NCBI GenBank assembly: GCA_026261815.1
Contig: JAMPIT010000566.1
Location: 26,127,001-26,191,000 of the forward strand
Source: Monarcha castaneiventris obscurior
Taxonomy: Eukaryota; Chordata; Aves; Passeriformes; Monarchidae
Length of the DNA: 64,000 nt
Direction: 5' to 3'
The translations under genes were made by a program, and so were the position numbers. Each line of letters starts with the position of its first letter. Within the stretch, counting starts at the first letter, position 1. The notes under the pieces were generated by a model. It did no database searches, had not been told where the DNA came from, and saw nothing but the letters and a program-made list of their open reading frames with translations. Shown piece after piece: positions 61,556 to 64,000 of this stretch.

Positions 61556-62399
61556 CTGCAAGAGCAGGTAAAGGACCTGCACTATCATGAAACCCACTGG
61601 GACTGTGAAATAGCTGTGACTGGGAAAAGAATTAAAAAATCTTAGGAAGCCAGTCAAGTGTTTAGGACTTAATTAAATTTTTTCCTGCTTGCATTCTTTC
61701 AGCCATGCATATACATCTGAGTGCCCAGACCAGTCCCTCAAATTTGGTGGCTCAACTGCTTGAGAGATAGTGAAGTCAAGCAAATGACATTAAAACTCAA
61801 CACTTTTTAATGAGCCTGGGTTATTTTTAACTGGGATTAGCTCTCCAGCTGAGCCTAGGCCATTTCAAGGCCCCATAAACCAAGAGGAAATGTGGTGTGC
61901 AGTAGGAACAAATGGAAGGGGATGAAAGGAATGAAGGGTATGGGACTGCTTGTGTCAGCAATGCTACTGAAAGAACAGTTGTCAAAGAACAGTGCTAAAA
62001 TCAGGATAAGCAAGGCAGTCTATAACCAAAAGAAAGCCTGGTTTCCAGTCTGAAGAGGTTTAAAATAAGAAACAGGATACAACAAAAGTGCAAAGTGGTT
62101 AAATTAGCAACTGGCTGTGGTTTGATTGGAATAAATAATCAAAATTCTGGTCTTCATTCTCCTGCTTCTAGCTCCATGTGATTATTTAAAGCCATATGTA
62201 GAAAATGTAATTTGAGTATAAAAATTCTTCCTCTCTGTCCTTGCCATGACATAGCAAAAACTCATATGAATAAATGATTTTTTGTTTCTCTTCCGCATTT
62301 GTTACTGAGCTGAGAAATGACAAACTATAAATTAATTTAATTAATATGTATTTAACTTAACATTTTTTCTTCAACAGTTCTTGAAATTCTTTACATTAC

Positions 62400-62413
62400 A
62401 AAAAAAAAAAAAA
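62400..62413. repeat. Poly-A run (14 A)
   Basis: An isolated run of 14 A follows TTACATTAC. No recognisable retrocopy precedes it and no target duplication was seen. Confidence 0.8.
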
Positions 62414-62775
62414 GCATGTTTCAGGGTAAAATCATATTTTGAGTTTCTTAGTTTTAATCTGCCCTGGAACTTGTATAAATGTGTGCCTGATATATAGTTC
62501 ACCAAAGCATTACAATATTGTTTTTTTCTAACATGTTACTGTACACACTGCTTTATGTTCTGTTGCCTGCAACACTCATAACAATTTCAGCTCTGAAGTG
62601 AAATGCTCAGTGGGAGCACTGTCTTCCTATTCTCTTCTGTCACCTAAATGATACTAAAGAACAGCAAACGTAAAACACAAATGCAAACATGACATGGATA
62701 AAATTACATTTTCTGTATTTGGATTAACCCTGTGATCTTTCACGTGAATGTAACTTAGGCAAACACATATGTGTA

Positions 62776-62812
62776 TATATCTATATCTATCTAGATAGAT
62801 AGATAGATAGAT
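62776..62812. repeat. TATC/GATA microsatellite with inverted halves
   Basis: ATATCTATATCTATCTA runs directly into GATAGATAGATAGATAGATA. The first half is TATC-type and the second GATA-type, so the two arms can pair. Unit number is likely to be polymorphic. Confidence 0.88.
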
Positions 62813-64000
62813 ACTGATAGATTGAATTAGACAATGTCCCCAAAGGAGAATGTGTTTAACATCCTACTGCCTGACAGTTGCTGGACCACAATACAAGGAA
62901 AATTTCACAGAATGTTCTCTGTGTCTCCTAACAATCAATGTACTTTGTCAGAACTAAAGCTTTTATGCCTTCATCACATTTCAGAGTAATGATCTGAAAC
63001 TACCCAATGACATTTATAGACTACCAATGCTGCATGACGTCAATTAAACCTTTTCTTTTCCCATTCTGTTTCTACCTACTTCCTGCTTTTTGCAACAGTA
63101 AATTGATGGTTTAACACTCTTGTCCCAGAGACAGAACTCTCCCAAATAACTAAGGGCAATATACACCCAAAATTAATTATCATTTGCAGTGCTGACTTAA
63201 CATTTTAAACATACAACACTGAAGACTGAGCAGACAAAATGAAACTTCATTGGTCCAGATGGAAGTTTTTTCTAATGTTCTCAGGTAAGAAACTATTAGA
63301 GTTTAAAATTATATGAAGGATTTTATACCTGATAAAGGCAGCCATACTTAAGTACTGCTGACAGAACTTATGCCAATTTTTTCTTCCTCTTGATATGTCC
63401 GGTAAACAATTAGAGTAAGTTTTGGGTTTCAGACAGAGAGGAAACAGGTGGAAATTAGGGTACTACCTCTGTTGTCTGAGAATACCTCAGACACTCAAAA
63501 ACAAAAACCAAGTTCACAATCCACAAATTAGAAATACCACTTTCTGATTTTCCCAGGAAGAATATATGAAAAATAAAAGTAAAAAAACCCCTGAGACTGA
63601 AACACGGTTATTGTCAGTTTGTTTCCTTCATCATGTTTAACGTAAATTACAGTAATGCTTCCAGGCTGAGGGCAGGGTCCAGCTGAGTCCGCTCAGCCTT
63701 TTCCAGCAATATACTACTGACTTACACCCAATATAGTCAGAGAATTAACATATCAGTACATTCTTATATTAACAGTGAAATATTGATCCTTACGCCTTGT
63801 AAATTGCCTTTTCTAGAAACTTGGTGAGACATATCTAGGGCCACAAAAAACATGTCCATTGAAAGATTAACTCTGCTCATGCTGAAGAAGAAATCAAGAA
63901 AAGCATTCAGTTGCATTAACGGCTGTATTATTTTCTATTGTAAATGTAATGCAGTCATCAGCTCAGAGAAAACACATAAACCATGCTACAGTGCAACAAA

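Larger units (their letters stand above)
61333..64000. other. MYO16 intron upstream of exon A
   Basis: This is intronic sequence containing the unproven candidate exon (61456-61555), a poly-A run and the GATA-type microsatellite. The preceding conserved ankyrin exon was not found and is probably beyond 64000. Confidence 0.75.

Noticed and set aside
1..64000. Bacterial-type features (operons, CRISPR arrays, ribosome binding sites) and tRNA or rRNA genes
   Set aside because: The window is vertebrate intron and exon sequence. I saw no regularly spaced repeat array and no tRNA-like cloverleaf or rRNA text.

Overview
This is a vertebrate nuclear window, almost certainly from a bird. It is AT-rich, most of it is intron, and the interspersed repeats I can recognise are CR1 LINE fragments plus one solo LTR. 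I see no Alu-like or L1-like sequence. The only protein-coding gene I can support is an internal part of MYO16 (unconventional myosin-XVI, an ankyrin-repeat myosin) on the minus strand. Both ends of the gene lie outside the window.

Eleven MYO16 exons were placed by translating the minus strand, matching the protein to the known family, and checking that every junction is AG/GT and phase-compatible. In transcript order they are 61208-61332, 57295-57420, 42958-43033, 41472-41625, 34773-34923, 28932-29042, 25965-26030, 23103-23230, 14624-14729, 12639-12756 and 5927-6074. They join without a stop or frameshift into 1,309 coding bases: 435 complete codons plus a split codon at each end. The first three exons encode ankyrin repeats and the next two (with the start of the third) a linker. 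The remaining exons encode the N-terminal part of the myosin motor, up to just past switch I. The P-loop (GESGSGKT) is intact. Switch I is unorthodox: NDFSSCF where conventional myosins have NDNSSRF.

The introns (about 1.3 to 14.3 kb) carry CR1 fragments in both orientations, at 16.06-17.57, 21.81-22.34, 26.36-26.45, 26.70-27.35, 41.25-41.39, 45.60-47.37 (three pieces in +, -, + order) and 58.05-58.13 kb. They also hold a solo LTR at 7692-8164 with TG...CA ends and a 5-bp target duplication, plus several short tandem duplications and purine-rich or GATA-type simple repeats.

The most unusual observation is a 62-bp piece of the P-loop exon of MYO16 (14636-14697). It is repeated without a mismatch at 16649-16710, embedded inside the reverse-transcriptase region of a CR1 element in the neighbouring intron, where it replaces CR1 sequence. 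Other items for a second look are a phase-compatible candidate exon at 61456-61555, an isolated GC-richer Cys-rich reading frame at 52516-52785, a perfect 11-bp-stem hairpin at 20489-20520, and the altered switch I.
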